DNA from: Eurosta solidaginis
Lineage: Eukaryota > Arthropoda > Insecta > Diptera > Tephritidae
NCBI RefSeq assembly: GCF_040869045.1
Contig: NC_090319.1
Span: 338,748,302 to 338,812,301 of the forward strand
Direction: 5' to 3'
DNA length: 64,000 bases
The notes under the pieces are model-generated. The model ran no database searches. It saw only the letters and a program-made list of their open reading frames with translations, and was not told where the DNA came from. The position numbers were made by a program, and so were the translations under genes. Below are positions 1 to 11,509 of this stretch, piece after piece; the stretch's first letter is position 1; each line of letters opens with the position of its first letter.

Positions 1-1285
1 ATTATATTTAACACTAAATTTTTCAGAGTTACGTGTGTTCATCGCAATTTTGATAGTTACTGGCTACACTTCTACCGGGGCCTTTCGAGACATGTGGAGC
101 TGCGATGATGACATTCAAAACGTTATGGTCTTCAATGCAATGCGAAGGAACCGCTTTGAGGAAATCAACTATATGCTGCCCTTCGAGTCCTCATTGCACG
201 AACCGTCTGCTAGTTCTGATAGGTTTGACACTCTTTGGAAACTACGCCCACTGACTGACCATATAAAGGCCAAAATGACTGAAAACTTTCACCCAGAACA
301 AAAGTATGATTGCATATTTCGGTCGCCATGGATGTAAACAGTTCATAAAAGGAAAGCCAATCCGTTTCGGATACAAAGCTTCGTTTCTTTGCACTCCTAG
401 AGGATATATGATCAATTTTGAAATATACCAAGGTAAGAATCCGAGGATGAATCCTAAATATGAAGAACGCTTTGGCACTTGCGCAGCTCCACTTTTGTGT
501 ATGATTGACGAATTTTCGGAAGAGGTGCAAAAACTTCCGTTATCCTTTTACTTCGACAATATTTTCACTGGAATACCATTGATAATTTATTTGAAAAAAG
601 AGGTTTCCAGACTACCGGTACAATTCGAGAAAACCGCATTCCAAAAAGTTGTCCTATTCCACATAAGAAGGATTTGCGAAAACAACAAAGAGGATATTAC
701 GAAAGCATGGAAATCAAAGAAGAGTAAATTTATCTAACTAAATGGGTAGATAACTCGGTAGTGTGCCTTGCATCGACATGTTTTAGTGGCGAACCAAAAT
801 CCACAGCATCTCGCTACAGTAGAGAATTGCGTAGGAAAATACCAGTTCCACGTCCGTGCGTTGTAACTCAATACAACAAATTTATGTCGGGTGTGGATCG
901 ATTTGACCAAAATGTTGCAGGCCATCGTATAAGCTTTAGAGGAAAAAAATGGTGGCATTCCATTTTTACTTGGGTTATTGATGCAAGCTTGCAAAACAGC
1001 TGGCTTCTTTATAGATCCGCTAATGAAAATAAGTCATTTAAAGATTTTAAGAGAGAAGTAGCCATTTACTACTGCAAGCACTACGGCGTCGAACCGAAAA
1101 AGTTCCAAAAATCATCAAATAAACGAATTGAATCCGTAACGAATGTCCTGCGCTATGACAGGACTGATCATCTTGTGGTTCCAATTGAAAATAAGAGGCG
1201 ATGTGCAGGTGATGTATGCAAGTCCATCGTGCGAACAGCCTGCAAAAAATGCGATGTTGGACTTTGTTTGCACACAAAAATGTGA
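1..1285 (+). pseudogene. piggyBac-type transposase remnant, frameshifted, left-truncated by window edge
   Basis: The frame is already open at base 2 and enters the window from the left, so the GTG at 35 is not a true start. Coding parts are about 2-336, 306-590 (shifted frame) and about 590-1285 (back in the first frame, with a stop near 735). Recognisable piggyBac (DDE_Tnp_1_7) signatures are KLRPLTD and YFGRHGCKQFI(K)GKPIRFGY in the first half, FYFDNIFTG (a catalytic Asp), TGTIRENRIPK, then YNKFMSGVDRFDQ (a catalytic Asp) and WW..I. The end is a Cys-rich tail with repeated CxxC-type spacing, resembling the family's C-terminal zinc-binding region. At about 300-310 the frame breaks exactly where the family has its first catalytic Asp (a VDE-type motif), which is missing. 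The protein is therefore dead even apart from the other shift. AATAAA signals follow at about 1300 and 1333. Confidence 0.85.
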
Positions 1286-1599
1286 AAAACCAGGATTTTT
1301 CAATAAAATTTTTTATCATCTCAATGATATTTAATAAAGTGAATTCATTATTTTTGTTTTTTTAATGATATAAAATAAAATGAATTGAAAATTTTGTTTT
1401 GAATTTTGATTTTTGGGGGTTGCGGAATGATTTTCTACATATATGTAAACCAGTGGTCTAGCTTACCTAGCGTTGCAATATGGCAACAGGACATTTCAAG
1501 GACCCTGGGTCCAGGACATAAATTCTAATGCTACAGTTTTTTTTAGTTTACCAAAAAGGATACCGCAAAAAAAAGTCTTTTCAAAATTCCACAAAAAAT

Positions 1600-1622
1600 T
1601 TACGTAGGGTGATTCGGGTTAA
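1600..1622 (+). repeat. possible right end of the piggyBac element (GGG next to TTAA)
   Basis: The sequence reads GGGTGATTCGGG followed by TTAA at 1619-1622. piggyBac elements end in GGG/CCC next to a TTAA target. This is the first such junction 3' of the transposase remnant. The left end is outside the window, so it cannot be paired. Confidence 0.3.
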
Positions 1623-1924
1623 AGTGGCAAAACAATAGCTGGACAATATGCACCGAGGTAGCTCTTACTTATCACACATGCAAAGAGACTGATATGAACC
1701 AACACGAATTTTCCTCTGAGCTTATGCTGTGAAAATAGTAACGTATAATATACCCATCACAGTAAAAGACCGGCACCTTTAAAATGTAGTTGTCTTTGCC
1801 GAAGGCCAATTGCCATTGTTCAATATGTTGACTATGGTGGTAGACCTGTGAAGGACTGAAGGAATGATTTATGCAAATTAACACACTCGCATGTAAAGTT
1901 TCGGTACATTGTATGAAATTTGTA

Positions 1925-2590
1925 CTTGAATGAGTTCGGGACAATTTCGGCTTGTTTTATTTTTTGATAATTTCAAAAAATTTCGGTATTATTTTGGAAC
2001 CATTTGTAGATCGACTGTGGGCCTCTCTTTGGAATCGAAATTATACCAGGCCTATTTATATTGTGTCCGGATTGTTTCGAAATCTTTTTGCGATCCTTTC
2101 AAAACTTTTTCGGGACAAAGTGTGGCATATCATTTCGGAATAATTTTTGAAATAATTGAGGATTGCAGATCATTTCGGAATTAATTTTGGAATATATTAG
2201 GATGTTTTCGGGATCTTTTCCGGATTATGGGAATTATTTGGAATATTTTCAAGACTTTTTTGGGATCCATTCGAAAATATTGCGGAATAACTTTTTTCGG
2301 GATAATTGCTGATTTTTTTTTTTAAATTGTTCCACTATTGATTCGGGATCAGTTTCAGGATAATTTCAGGACTATTTAATTTTTTTGGGACTTTTTTGGA
2401 ATAATTTTGAAACTTTTTTCGGAATAATTTCAAGACAGTTTCGGGATCGATTCCAGCAGAGTTTCGTATTTATTTATGATAAAATTTCGGGGTTAGTTCT
2501 AGACTGTTTCCGGATTGGTTTCAGTATCATTTCAACACTATTTCGGGATCATTCATAACATATCCCGGTATCATTTTGTGAGTATTTCGA
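1925..2590 (+). repeat. degenerate TTTCGGGATNATTT tandem-like array
   Basis: Short units around TTTCGGGA, TTTCGGAATAATTT and TTTCGGGATCATTT recur throughout at irregular spacing of roughly 15-30 bp. The open frames here are by-products of the low-complexity repeat. The same unit in reverse complement fills 20.8-21.1 and 21.9-22.5 kb. Confidence 0.6.
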
Positions 2591-2599
2591 TAAGTTTAA

Positions 2600-4640
2600 C
2601 ACGAGAACAGAGCTAGCGATGAGAGGCCAAACATTCAGGAAAATAATAGCATTACCTCCCCACAGGGTCATTTAGCCGATGAATATGGAGTCACTAATAG
2701 CACGACTCCTGGTGATGCAGGGATAGGTAATTAACACCTTCTTCATTACGCGAGAGCTTTCTTGTAGTGAGCTCGTTCTCACCCGTTCAGCTTGCCTTTT
2801 AGGGCAAATGTCATTGCTTACCTGAGAGGTCGCTTTCAGTATCTACCTTTTGATGATATTTTTGACAACTCTGCGGCTGCGCCGGTTGCGTAGTGCAGTG
2901 GTTTTAGAAAGGAAATTTATAACTGACACATTAGTAACGAGATTGTCGCAAAGAAGGTTTATTGATTGTTTATAAGATTATTTCATAAGAGTTTTAATGA
3001 TCTTTATATAATGCAAGTTCCTACAATTGACTGTTACTCGTTTTTTTCTGAATGCTTGCTAATTTTTTCCATTTACAAAACATTTACACCATTATTTCGA
3101 TTGGGTTGATTGAATTCTTCATTATGTCGATATTCTAAAAACAATTTATATATGTCCAAACAGTCGATACTTTCAGGGCTAAATGATCCAACAAACGCTT
3201 TGCTATTTCCGACTTGCATTTTGGGAATTGAAGTGGTGGTTAAATATTTTATAATTTCCGATACAAACATATGCATGAAGGATGCGTATGTACCTGTATA
3301 CATATGTATGTATGTACATATGTCATTGCTGTCGATCAATGCGTCCATATGCGCTCATCAAAAACTGAAATTCAGTCAATTGCTAAAACCATATTTAAGT
3401 ATGTAAGTACTAAGAACTATTCGCCACCATCCACTAACCGTCTGATCGGCGCACTAGGAAATGTAAATATGTGCCTACATATGAATGTGCGCATGCCTGG
3501 CACTTAAGCAACACTCATAAAGTACATTAGCACACGATGCACTTAAGCGAATTTCACTATGCAGCCACATCACTGGGACATTGAGTAATCATCACCCATT
3601 AAGGCGATTTCCATGTTCAATTGAATTCAATGGTTGGCTGAAGCTGCAAACAAATTTTAACGATCGGAAAGCGTAAAAAATGTACATGAAACGTCAAACG
3701 AGCGTTGACGTTCTGGGCAGATCGCAGATCGGTGATCGTTGATCGCTGATTGTTCCTTATCGATTATTACGTTTTGTGAGGGGTTTTAGATGAATTACGT
3801 ATTCATTTACAAATGTGGGCACACACTACAGAAGCACAATTGTCTGCTTCAACTGTTTCGTTGTTAATTACACCAGGAGAAAATATAACCCGCACATATA
3901 TTTACAGCGGCGTAGGTAAGCTTCCACCAGGGAACCTTCGCACCAAAATGGTAATTTTTCTTTAAATTCCGGAGAGAGTAGGAGCGAGGGCTGCTGCTAG
4001 GACTTTTGTCTATCCATATTACAGACATTGTAGTTATGGCAAACATCCGTGCCAATTGGTAGAAAAAAACAAAGGAAGTTTTGTTGTGTAGTGGAGGGTT
4101 AGATTAAAAAGAGGGCCGGAACAAAAGAGTATGATAAACTTCCCCTGCAAGGTGCTCTTGGAGGATTTCAGGTTTTGCATGATGACTGACAATTAATTCG
4201 TATTATATTGACATGATACCTCTCGATCTGGTAAAACAACTCTAGTCATTCCGTTGATAACCATGGAAAGCGGTATTAAGATCCACCTTAAGACCGACTT
4301 CATAGTTTTACCATTAAAGAGATTTCCGATGTAGAACTGAAAACTTTGACAGAACCTCGAAAAGGCAGAAAAAGAAACGGACACCTCTTAGGTCGCCAAA
4401 GAAACACGGCATCAATAGAAGTAAACAGATAGTTCGATGAAGAAACGAAATCCATAAAAGTACTGCCACGCTTTAACAATGCACTGAGACCTAACAATGA
4501 AATAATTTTAGTCTTGTATTTGTATACGTCAATGAAGATGAAAGCAAGGCGGAGACTGCGTCGCTAGCCTGTGAAATCGAAACTTTTAAGAATTTTTGTA
4601 ATTCAGGATTAACTTGATAATTCAGATTAACTTGCATTAA
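2600..4640. other. no gene seen; minor simple repeats
   Basis: I see no coding similarity here. A TATGTATGTACATATG-type microsatellite lies near 3300-3322. A cluster of GATCG/GATCGCTGAT direct repeats lies at about 3718-3752. A 78-codon frame near 3271-3507 has no recognisable motif. Confidence 0.5.
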
Positions 4641-4649
4641 TACTACTGG

Positions 4650-4930
4650 TTATTGTTGTTGTAACGATAAGGACACTCCCCGAAGGCCTTGGGCAGTGTT
4701 ATCGATGTTGATGATCCTTTGCCGGATGCAGATCAGGTACGTTCCGGTAACAAGCAACATTAAGGTACTAGCCCGACCATCTCGGGAATGATTTGGTATG
4801 AGCACACTTTCTATACCATAGCCCATAGATCCATGAGGAAATTGTGGTCGCCAGAACCTCAGCTGTCAAAGAAACAGGATTCGCACGGGTTGGTGAGGTT
4901 GACAATTGGGTTGGAAAAGCTATAGATAAC
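4650..4930 (-). repeat. (CAA)-tailed short interspersed repeat, 5'-truncated copy
   Basis: Read on the minus strand, this matches the family whose full copy lies at 19655-20081: cgaatcctg...gtcgccagaacc...cgaccatctcggga...gtaccgga, then cttcggggagtgtcctta and a CAA-type tail. On the plus strand the tail appears as TTGTTGTTG near 4653. The part of the family with the GGCGACTAAAATACC block is missing at the 4930 end. Confidence 0.75.
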
Positions 4931-4944
4931 GGTTGTTATCTATA
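4921..4944. other. perfect 10-bp hairpin at the truncated end of the (CAA)-tailed repeat
   Basis: TATAGATAAC, a GGTT loop, then GTTATCTATA forms a perfect 10-bp inverted repeat exactly where homology to the (CAA)-tailed family ends. It may be incidental. Confidence 0.5.
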
Positions 4945-5651
4945 ACAAAACAAACCGTTAACATTCTTAAAACACATCGATAACACACCACCTGGTTCCA
5001 ATTGATGTACTGGTATTAATTTCTACTCTATAATTTCTTTTCCTTCCACCGCTTCCTCACATTACGCTTACAGTTGCCATACACTTACAATCCGTTGTAC
5101 CCCGTACTGCAATACGCTTGCACTTACAATCAAAGATGTTTACACATGAGTAGATTTTTCTACTTTTCAAATTTAGTGGGGGTGAATCATTTTTTTTTTT
5201 CATTTAGTGACCACCATCACCAGACTATCAATATAAAGAGTACAGCTCTTCGCTTCTATCCCGTCCTACACAACCCACAATTGTACAACGACCACAAGCC
5301 TTACCCTCTCATGAATATACATAGATACGCCCATGCCCACATATGTACATATATTTGACGATTAAATGCCTTTGCGCTGAGTTGTGTCGCGCTAGCTTGA
5401 AACGCTCGACTCGAGTCATTTGCAGCCAAAAACTACAATAAAAGCGTTGATTACGTTCCAATTGAAAGGAAATGCCATTGTTCATGCATTAAATGGTGCA
5501 AATGTGTGAATGACAAAATCATGGCATTTTTCAGGAAAAACATTCAAATGAAAGGAAAATGGAAATTCGCTTCATTCTAATTCTATTTCGTTATTCTAAT
5601 TCGTTAATTTGGTTTGGAGGAATTTCATTAATCGTCGAAAGTCGTTTGAAA

Positions 5652-6493
5652 CAAGTAAGGAAGGCTAAGTTCGGGTGTAACCGAACATTACATACTCAGC
5701 TGAGAGCTTTGGAGACAAAATAAGGGAAAATCACCATGTATGAAAATGAACCTAGGTAACCCTGGAATGTGTTTGTATGACATGGGTATCAAATGGAAGG
5801 TATTAGAGAGTATTTTAAAAGGGAGTGGGCCATAGTTCTATAGGTGCACGCCATTTCGGGATATCGCCATTAAGGTGGACCAGGGGTGACTCTAGAATGC
5901 GTTTGTACGATATGGGTATAAAATGAAAGGTGTTAATGAGTATTTTAAAAGGGAGTGGGCCTTAGTTCTATAGGTGGCCTTTTCGAGATATCGCCATAAA
6001 GGTGGACCAGGGGCGACTATAGAATGTGTTTGTACGATATGGGTATAAAATGAAAGGTCTTAATGAGTATTTTAAAAGGGAGTGGGCCTTAGTTCTATAG
6101 GTGGACGCCTTTTCGAGATATCGCCATAAAGGTGGACCAGGGGCGACTCTAGAATGTGTTTGTACGATATGGGTATAAAATTAAAGGTACTAATGAGGGT
6201 TTTAAAAGGGAGTGGCCCTTAGTTGTATATGTGAAGGCGCTTTCGAGATATCGATCAAAATGTGGACCAGGGTGACCCAGAACATCATCTGTCTGATACC
6301 GCTAATTTATTTATATATGTAATAGCACGACACTGTTCCTGCCAAGACTCCAAGGGATTTTGATTGCGCCCTGCAGAACTTTTTCTTTTTCTTCTAATTA
6401 ATATGGTAGGTGTGACACCCATTTTACAAAGTTTTTTCCAAACTAATGTTTTGCGTCAATAAACTAATCCAATTACCATGTTTCATCCCTTTT
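5652..6493 (-). mobile_element. DINE-1/INE-1-like element A, 3' part (minus orientation)
   Basis: This begins with the reverse complement of the family's right end: CAAGTAAGGAAGGCTAAGTTCGG, then the hairpin GTTCGG-GTGTAA-CCGAAC and CATACTCAG. Four 130-bp tandem units follow (GATATC at 5860, 5987, 6117 and 6247), then the unique block with gcgtcaataaac and accatgtttcatccctttt. Homology stops at 6493, where element B begins in the opposite orientation, and resumes at 9685. A is therefore one element of about 1.95 kb, split by B. Compare the intact copy at 33601-35945. Confidence 0.8.
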
Positions 6494-9400
6494 TATACTC
6501 AGTTGAGCAGAGCTCACAGAGTATATTAACTTTGATTGGATAACGGTTGGTTGTACAGGTATAAAGGAATCGAGATAGATATAGACTTCCATATATCAAA
6601 ATCATCAGGATCGAAAAAAAAATCGATTGAGCCATGTCCTTCCGTCTGTCCGTCCGTTAACACGATTCCTAAGTAAATTTTGAGGTATCTTGATGAAATT
6701 TGGTACGTAGGTTCCTGAGCACTCATCTAAGATAGCTATTTACAATGAACAATATCGGACCATAACCACTCCCGAAAAAAGTGCGATAATTCAATACCAA
6801 AGACGGATAAAGCGATGAAACTTGGTAGGTGAGTTGAACTTATGAAATTAGTAAAATTTTGGACAATGGGCGAGGCACCGTCCACTTTTAAAAGTTTTGC
6901 AAGCTGTAATTTGGCAGTCGTTGAAGATATCATGATGAAAAATGGCAGGAACGTTGCTACTATTACTATATGTATGCATAATAAAAATTAGCAAAATCGG
7001 AGAACGACCACGCCCACTTTAAAAAAAAAATTTTTTTAAGGCAAATTTTAACAAAAAATTTAATATCTTTACAGTATATAAGTAAATTATGTCAACAATC
7101 AACTCCAGTAATGATATGGTACAACAAAATGCAAAAATAAAAGAAAATTTCAAAATGGGCGTGGCTCCGCCCTTTTTCATTTAATTTGTCTAGGATACTT
7201 TTAATGCCATAAGTCGAACAACCATTTACCAATCCTTGTGAAATTTGGTAGGGGCTTAGATTCTGGGACGATAACTTATATCTGTGAAAAAGGGCGAAAT
7301 CGGTTGAAGCCACGCCCAGTTTTTATACACAGTCGACCGTCTGTCCTTCCGCTCGGCCGTTAACACGATAACTTGAGCAAAAATCGATATATCTTTACTA
7401 AACTCAGTTCACGTACTTACCTGAACTCACTTTGTACTGGTATACAAAATGGCCCAAATCCGACTATGAATACGCCCACTTTTTCGATATCGAAAATTAC
7501 GAAAAATGAAAAAAATTCCATAATTCTACACCAAATACGAAAAAAGGGATGAATCATGGTAATTGGATTGGTTTATTGACGCAAAATATAACTTTAGAAA
7601 AAAACTTTGTAGAATGGGTGTGCCACCTACCATATTAAGTAGAATAAAATGAAAAAGTTCTGCAGGGCGAAATAAAAAACCCTTGAAATCTTGGCAGGAA
7701 TACTGTTCGTGGTATTATATATATAAATAAATTAGCGGTATCCAACAGATGATTTTCTGGGTCACCCTGGTCCACATTTTGGTCGATATCTCGAAACGGA
7801 GTCCACCTATGGAACTGAGGCCCACTCCCTTTTAAAATATTCATTAACACCTTTCATTTGATACCCATATCGTACAAACACATTCTAGGGTCACCCCTGG
7901 TCCACCTTTATGGCGATATCTCGAAAAGACGTCCACCTATAGAACTAAGCCCCACGCCCTTTTAAAATACTCATTAACCCCTTTCATTTGATACCCATAT
8001 CGTACAAACAAATTCTAGAGTCACCTTGGTCCACCTTTTCGCCGATATCTCGAAAAGGCGGCCACCTATACAACTACCACCACTCCCTTTTAAAACCCTC
8101 ATTAATACCTTTTATGTGATACCCATATCGTACAAATACATTCTAGAGTCACCACTGGTCCACCTTTATGGCGATATCTCGAAAAGGCGTCCACCTATAG
8201 AACTAAGCCCCACGCCCTTTTAAAATACTCATTAACACCTTTCATTTAATACCCATATGGTACAAACATAGTCTAGAGTCACCCCTGGTCCACCTTTATG
8301 GCGATATCTCGAAAAGGCGTCCACCTATAGAACCAAGGCACACCCCCTTTTAAAATGCTCATTAACCCCTTTCATTTGATACCATATCGTACAAACAAAT
8401 TCTAGGGTCACCCCTGGTCCACCTTTATGGCGATATCTCGAAAAGACGTCCACCTATAGAACTAAGCCCCACGCCCTTTTAAAATACTCATTAACCCCTT
8501 TCATTTGATACCCATATCGTACAAACAAATTCTAGGGTCACCCCTGGTCCACCTTTATGGCGATATCTCGAAAAGGCGTCCACCTATAGAACTAAGCCCC
8601 ACGCCCTTTTAAAATACTCATTAACACCTTTCATTTGATACCCATATGGTACAAACATAGTTTAGAGTCACCCCTTGTCCACCTTTATGGCGATATCTCG
8701 AAAAGGCGTCCACCTATGGAACTGAGGCCCACTCCCTTTTAAAATATTCATTAACACCTTTCATTTGATACCCATATCGTACAAACACATTCTAGGGTCA
8801 CCCCTGGTCCACCTTTATGGCGATATCTCGAAAAGACGGCCACCTATAGAACTAAGCCCCACGCCCTTTTAAAATACTCATTAACCCCTTTCATTTGATA
8901 CCCATATCGTACAAACAAATTCTAGGGTCACCCCTGGTCCACCTTTATGGAGATATCTCGAAACGGCGTCCACCTATGGAACTACGGATCATTCCCTTTT
9001 AAAATACGCATTAACACCTTTGATTTGATACCCATATCGTACAAACAAATTCTAGAGTCACCCTGGTCCACCTTTTTGCCGATATCTCGAAAAGGCGGCC
9101 ACCTATACAACTACCACCACTCCCTTTTAAAACCCTCATTAATACCTTTTATGTGATACCCATATGGTACAAACACATTCTAGAGTCACCACTGGTCCAC
9201 CTTTATGGCGATATCTCGAAAAGGCGTCCACCTATAGAACTAAGCCCCACGCCCTTTTAAAATACTCATTAACACCTTTCATTTGATACCCATATGGTAC
9301 AAACATAGTCTAGAGTCACCCCTGGTCCACCTTTATGGCGATATCTCGAAACGGCGTCCACCTATGGAACTAAGGATCACTTCCTTTTAAAACACTCATG

Positions 9401-9684
9401 AACACCTTTCATTTGATACCCATATCGTACAAACAAATTCTAGAGTCAACCCTGATCCACCTTTATTGCGATATCCCTAAATGGCGTCCACCTATAGAAC
9501 TATGGCCCACTCCCTCATAAAATACTCTTTAATACCTTTCATTTGATACACATATCATACAAACACATTCCAGGGTTACCCTTGGTTCATTTTCCTACAT
9601 GGTTATTTTCCCTTATGTTGTCACCATAGCTCTCAACTGAGTATGTAATTTTCGGTTACACCCGAACTTAACCTTCCTTACTTG
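6494..9684 (+). mobile_element. DINE-1/INE-1-like (Helentron-associated) element B, complete
   Basis: This non-coding element of about 3.2 kb starts TATACTCAGTTGAG and ends CTCAACTGAGTAT, then a hairpin with stem (T/G)TTCGG...CCGAAC, then CCTTCCTTACTTG. ATACTCAGTTGAG and its complement form 13-bp subterminal inverted repeats. The 5' part includes gagccatgtcc, then a cluster of GTCCGTC units (6640-6660). It also has CCACGCCCACTT-type blocks like those of Drosophila DINE-1/INE-1. A tandem array follows. Flanking T runs on both sides fit Helentron insertion between T-T. No Rep/helicase coding is present, so it is non-autonomous. The short frames inside are not genes. Family assignment is by memory of DINE-1 structure. 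Confidence 0.75.
7760..9600 (+). repeat. 130-bp tandem array within element B, 14 units
   Basis: The GATATC of each unit sits at 7785, 7915, 8044, 8173, 8303, 8432, 8562, 8692, 8822, 8952, 9081, 9210, 9340 and 9470, a constant 129-130 bp step. The unit core is CCACCTTTATGGCGATATC, then TCGAAAAGGCGTCCACC, CCCTTTTAAAATACTCATT, ATTTGATACCCATATCG and ATTCTAGAGTCACC. Units differ by scattered substitutions. The first and last units diverge most. Confidence 0.95.
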
Positions 9685-10789
9685 TTTCATATTTGTTATA
9701 GAATTATGGCATTTTTTTTAATTTTTCGTAATTTTCGATATCGAAAAAGTGGGCGTGGTTATAGTCGGATTTCGGCCATTTTTTATACCAAGATAAGGTG
9801 AGTTCAGATTTGTACGTGAACTAAGCTTAGTAAAGATATATCGATTTTTGCTCAAGTTCTCGTGTTAACGGCCGAGCGGAAGGACAGACGGTCGTCTGTG
9901 TATAAAAACTGGTCGTGGCTTCAACCAATTTCGCCCATTTTCACAGAAAACAGTTACCGCCATAGAATCTTTGCCCCTACCAAATTTCACAAGGATTGGT
10001 AAATTTTTGTTCGACTTATGCCATTAAAAGTGACAAATTAAATGAAAAAGGGCGGAGCCATGCCCATTTTAAAATTTTCTTTTATTTTTGTATTTTGTTG
10101 CACCATATCATTACTGAAGTTGAATATTGACATAATTTACTTATATACTGTAAAGATATTAACTTTTTTTTTTTTAATTTGAGTTTAAAAAAAATTTTTT
10201 TTTTTAAGTGGGCTTGTACGTAATCCGAATTTGTTAATTTTTATTTAGCACACATATGTATAGTAATTGTAGTAACGTTTCTGCCAAATTTCATCATGAT
10301 ATCTTCAACGACTGCCAAATTACAGCTTGCAAAACTTCTAAATTACCTTCTTTTAAAAGTGGGCGGTGCCACGCCCATTGTCCAAAATTTTACTAATTTT
10401 CTATTTTGCGTCATAAGGTGGGTTGAACCTACCAAGTTTCATCGCTTTAGCCGATTTGGTAATGTATTATCGCACTTTTTCCGTTTTTCGAAATTTTCGA
10501 TATCGAAAAAGTGGACGTGGTTATGGTCCGATTTCGTTCATTTTAAATAGCGATCTGAGATGAGCGTCCAGAAACCTACGTACCAAATTTCATCAAGATA
10601 CCTCAAAATTTACTCAAGTTATCGTGTTTACGGACGGACGGACGGACATGGCTAAATGAATTTCTTTTTTCGCCCAGATCATCTTGATATATAGAAGTCT
10701 ATATCTATCTCGATTAGTTTATGCCATTACGGATTACCGTTATGCGAACAAAATTAATATACTCTGTGAGCTCTGCTCAGCTGAGTATA
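9685..10789 (-). mobile_element. DINE-1/INE-1-like element A, 5' part (minus orientation)
   Basis: This is the continuation of element A beyond the insertion of B: catatttgttatagaattatgg follows directly on tttcatccctttt of the 6493 side when compared with 34680-34730. It carries the CCGAGCGGAAGGACAGACG and ACGGACGGACGG blocks (reverse of the GTCCGTC cluster), CACGCCCATT blocks, and ends in the reverse complement of the 5' terminus (CTGAGTATA at 10781-10789). Confidence 0.8.
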
Positions 10790-11061
10790 AAAAAAAGACC
10801 ACTAGAATTACGCAAGTATTATGCACAGCAAAGTTTACTCTTAGAAACTTGGTTTTTTCTATATGGTAAACGAATAATATAGAGATTTTATTTTATATTC
10901 CTTTCTTTGAAAAGCGTGAAGCCTAAAGTCAGTCTGAACTGGATCAGTTTCGGAAAACTCGCAATATTCCACATTTAAATATTACATAACGCCTCCGAAA
11001 TCATCCGGTTTTGCATAGACGACTGATTTTTTCTTTTTTTTTAATTTTTTCTCAATCACAG

Positions 11062-11345
11062 GCTGCCAAATGTAGAAGGTGCGAGCTTCAGGAAGAAACG
11101 GTTGAGCACGTTTTGTAGTTGTATCCTACCCTCGCGAAGTTGATGCTCCAGCTTTTAGAGGCAGCAGTACTGCAAATCTCGAGGCAGCAATTAAGCTAGG
11201 TCCTAAAAAACTTCACCTTATTGGGGGTTCATTCCGTATGGTCGTCAAACAAATTTTAGTAATAGTATGGACACATTCAGCCTGTGTGAGGTCTTCATAG
11301 TCGGGCCAGTTCAACCTAATATGACCTTCTAAATGCCCGTAATTT
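11062..11345 (+). pseudogene. LOA/R1-type LINE, 3' end fragment
   Basis: A Cys motif (CRRCELQEETVEHVL) is visible in translation, with a stop just after it. A 3' UTR follows with acacattcagcctgtgtgaggtc and gggccagttcaacctaa. The same UTR ends the copies at 12.83 and 32.80 kb. The RNase H and RT parts are absent, so this is a 5'-truncated copy. Confidence 0.7.
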
Positions 11346-11479
11346 TCCGGTGCACCCTGAATGAACAATATACGATATTCGGGATTGCTAAAGTGCTTCA
11401 AGAAGGAATCTCCTAGAGCTGTGATTCAAGCTGCAAGTCAAGTTGAGAGTCAAAAGTAGATGATGTCTTATGTGCTCAT

Positions 11480-11504
11480 CCCCCCCCCCCTCCCCCCCCC
11501 CCCC
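11480..11504 (+). repeat. poly-C tract interrupted by one T
   Basis: A run of 11 C, one T, then 13 C lies just upstream of the LINE fragment that begins at about 11510. Confidence 0.9.
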
Positions 11505-11509
11505 GCGAC

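Noticed and set aside
7760..9600. Regularly spaced repeats resembling a CRISPR array
   Set aside because: The whole 130-bp unit is repeated with no unique spacers, and the context is a eukaryotic mobile element.
11480..11504. Poly-C tract as a vector or assembly artefact marker
   Set aside because: It could be real simple sequence. Nothing nearby resembles vector, so it is listed only as a repeat.
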